64,000 nt of DNA from Zeus faber (taxonomy: Eukaryota; Chordata; Actinopteri; Zeiformes; Zeidae). Under the pieces are notes generated by a model, which was not told where the DNA came from, made no database searches, and saw only the letters and a program-made list of their open reading frames with translations. The stretch lies in NCBI GenBank assembly GCA_960531495.1, contig OY482854.1, forward strand, positions 15,573,308 through 15,637,307. Reading direction: 5' to 3'. Position 1 is the first letter of the stretch. Every line of letters begins with the position of its first letter. Below are positions 61,493-64,000 of this stretch, one piece after another. A program made the position numbers and the translations under genes.

Positions 61493-63892
61493 CTCTAGAG
61501 GAGAGTCTGGTTCATCCAGGATGTTCTTTTCACTCTGTATTCGCTGCATCGTCCCTGTAGAACTGGGGTCCATCATCAGAACGTTCTGACTAGCAGCTCT
61601 GCCGAACTTACAGTCGCTCTTTCTGGAGTCAGTCGTCCTGCACACCTCGTAATTGTACACATGCTGCAGAGTCCCTGACCCCAAAGTGTCGGAGTAACGT
61701 GGTGGATAATATGGAATCACGGGGAGACTGGGATGATACAGGATGCGAGACTGTCTCCATCTGTATATTTTCACTGATATAATCACCACTAAACACGTGA
61801 TGAAGAGAAAGGAAACTACAGCCAAAGCCAAGACTAAATAAAAAGTCAGGTTGTCATTGTACTCCTTGTCGTGTGTAAAGTCAGTGAACTCTGAGAGCAC
61901 TTCAGGGAAGCTGTCCGCCACCGCCACGTTAACATTGACTGTAGCTGAACGAGAGGGCTGTCCGTTGTCCTCCACTACGACAGTCAGTCTTTGTTTCACA
62001 ACATCTTTATCAGTGACTTGGCGGATAGTTCTTATTTCTCCATTCTGTAAACCCACTTCAAACAGCGCTCTGTCTGTGGCTTTCTGCAGTTTATAGGAGA
62101 GCCAGGCGTTCTGTCCAGAGTCCACATCAACAGCCACCACTTTAGTGACCAGATAGCCCACATCTGCTGAACGAGGAACCATTTCAGCCACCAGAGGGCC
62201 ACCGGTCTGGACTGGGTACAGAACCTGAGGGGGGTTGTCGTTCTGGTCCTGGATCATTATTTTCACCGTCACATTGCTACTGAGTGGAGGGGAGCCTCCA
62301 TCCTGGGCTTTGACATAAAACTGGAAATCCTTAATCTGCTCGTAGTCAAAAGAACGCACTGCATGGATGACTCCACTGTCAGCACTAACAGACACATACG
62401 AGGAGATAGGAACTCCGTTAACAAATGAATCATCAATTATGTAGGACACACGGGCATTTTGACGCCAGTCTGCGTCCCTGGCTTTAACTGAAAATACAGA
62501 GAGTCCCGGTGAATTATTTTCTAAAATGTAGGGCTCATATATGCTTGTCTCAAAAACGGGTGCATTATCATTCACATCTGAGATCTGTAAAGTCAGAGTG
62601 GCACTGCTGGAAAGTGAGGGAACACCTCCATCTGAACACATCACAGTAACATTATACTCGGAGGCCCTCTCTCTGTCCAAATCACCATCTGTGACTAAAC
62701 TAAAGAAGTTGTTTGACGTCGATGTAATTGTAAAAGGAATGTTGTCATTTACTGAACATGAAACCTTCCCATTTTCCCCAGAGTCCGGGTCTTGAATATT
62801 AATTATTGTCACAACCGTTCCAGGTGGAACATCTTCAGATATGACACTGGACTTCGACATTATATTAATGGTAGGCATGTTGTCATTAATATCAACAATC
62901 TCAACCAAAATTTTACAGGAGTCAGTCAATCCTCCTTCATCACTGGCCTGGACGTGAATTTGATATTGTCGTTTTTTTTCAAAGTCAGTGTTCCCGATTA
63001 ATGTCACCTCACCATTTTCTCCGTTTACCTCAAATAACTTCGTCACGCCGTCAAGAGAATTTAAAATTGCATAGGATATTTTGCCATTGGATCCTTCGTC
63101 TAAGTCAGAAGCGCTGACTGACATGACCAGCGTTCCCTTGTGTGCATTTTCTTCTATAATAGATTTATAGATTTTCTGGGTAAAAACGGGAGAATTATCA
63201 TTAGCATCAAGCACATCAACGTGTATCTGCACCGTTCCAGAAAGCAAGGGCTCGCCGCCATCTAATGCGGTGAGCACCAGCGACAAGTGCGCTTGTTTTT
63301 CCCGATCCAGAGGCTTCCGCAGAACCATTTCCACGGTCTTGCTTCCGTCGGCCTGACTTTGGAGTTTCAAAACGAAGTTGTCGGTCGGTTTTAACATGTA
63401 GCTTTGCAGCCCATTCACACCGACATCCATATCCATCGCCTGCTCCAACATAAACGTCGACCCCACCGTGGCCGACTCGCTTATTTTGAATTTCAGTTCA
63501 CTCTTTTCGAACATCGGCACGTTGTCGTTGACGTCTGTAACCTCGACCGTGACGCTGTAAAATTCCATCGGGTTTTCTAAAATAATCTGGAAATGTAAAG
63601 CGCAAGGCGTCGTCCCGCCGCACACCTCCTCTCGGTCAATTCTCTCTTGGACGAGGAGGATCCCTCTGTCTCTGTCCAGCTCGATGGATTCCGCGCCGCC
63701 GCTCGTGTAAATGCGCCCTTTACCAGACTTCAGCCTTTGTAAATCTATACCCAAATCCTGGGCGATATTACCGACCAACGAGCCCTTCACCATCTCCTCA
63801 GGAATGGAATAACTGACCTGTCCGGCCGCTGAACCGAAAGAAAGAACCAAGACGAACAGCAGCGCTTGCCGTCTCATTGTTCTGTCCGACAT
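61493..63892 (-). CDS. pcdhg: Protocadherin gamma variable exon VE18 (5'-most in window)
   Basis: The exon encodes 800 residues from MSDRTMRRQALLFVLVLSFGSAAG (Met6 is an alternative); an ATG 75 bp upstream was rejected. Mature EC1 begins QVSYSIPEEMVKGS and has CGGTTPC. EC2 has DMDVGVNGLQSYMLKPTDNF, as in VE17. EC5 has DADWRQNARVSYIIDD, with R for N. EC6 is TGGP plus DKDV. This exon has the only full-consensus donor of the set, GAG|GTGAGT, at 61492. The CSE expected about 200-280 bp upstream lies beyond the right edge. No RE1 was found downstream. Function is inferred from family. Confidence 0.94.
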
Positions 63893-64000
63893 TTCTTTTC
63901 CACGATGAAGCGCGTCGTACTCCGGTTGACGTGAAATGAAAAAAAAAATAAAACAAAAACACAACAAAAAAAAAAGGGTGAGCAGCTATGATCCAAAAAA

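Overview
The window is a stretch of a clustered protocadherin locus from a ray-finned fish, most likely a teleost. Eighteen large uninterrupted open exons (about 2.4 kb each, all on the minus strand) each encode a signal peptide, six cadherin (EC) repeats, one transmembrane helix and a short cytoplasmic stub. Each then runs into a splice donor in the same phase. The shared tail with its TDSRKSD motif and the C-X5-C motif in EC1 place them in the protocadherin-gamma family (the fish pcdh2g/pcdh1g type). Long dinucleotide tracts and a decayed Tc1-like transposon of a type common in fish fit a teleost; the species cannot be told.

Layout. Transcription runs from high to low coordinates, so the 5'-most exon in view is VE18 (61493-63892) and the 3'-most is VE1 (2955-5351). 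Numbering here is local, VE1 to VE18, left to right. The common constant exons that all gamma variable exons splice to are not in the window; they should lie beyond the left edge. Bases 1-2954 hold no recognisable exon. VE2/VE3 (5.8-11.2 kb) are a recent tandem duplicate, and VE8/VE9/VE10 (24.6-34.0 kb) a recent tandem triplicate with repeated intergenic DNA. A decayed remnant of a further exon's 3' end lies at about 24.0-24.2 kb. Between 45 and 61 kb the intergenic DNA is filled with AT, CA, TG and GA microsatellites and carries the Tc1-like remnant (60.17-60.9 kb).

Regulation. Each exon except VE18 (whose promoter falls off the right edge) has a copy of the protocadherin conserved sequence element (CSE, the CTCF-type promoter element) 199-282 bp upstream of its ATG. 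Most copies have a second box, CTGTAGTT-like, at an almost invariant spacing. Past many splice donors, about 75-100 bp into the intron, lies a match to the REST/NRSF site (RE1/NRSE). The repeating module is therefore CSE promoter, variable exon, weak splice donor, RE1.

How the genes work together. In this family each neuron picks a few CSE promoters, and the first variable exon of the transcript is spliced to shared constant exons, giving cell-surface isoforms that bind homophilically through EC1-EC4. Here EC1 to early EC5 differ between exons, while late EC5, EC6, the membrane segment and the tail are nearly identical in all of them. All four combinations of two marker residues in EC6 occur across the array, which is direct evidence of exchange (gene conversion) between exons. 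No unrelated system was found in the window. The most useful observations are the regular RE1 placement, the bipartite CSE, the mosaic EC6 alleles, the exon remnant and the mostly non-consensus splice donors.
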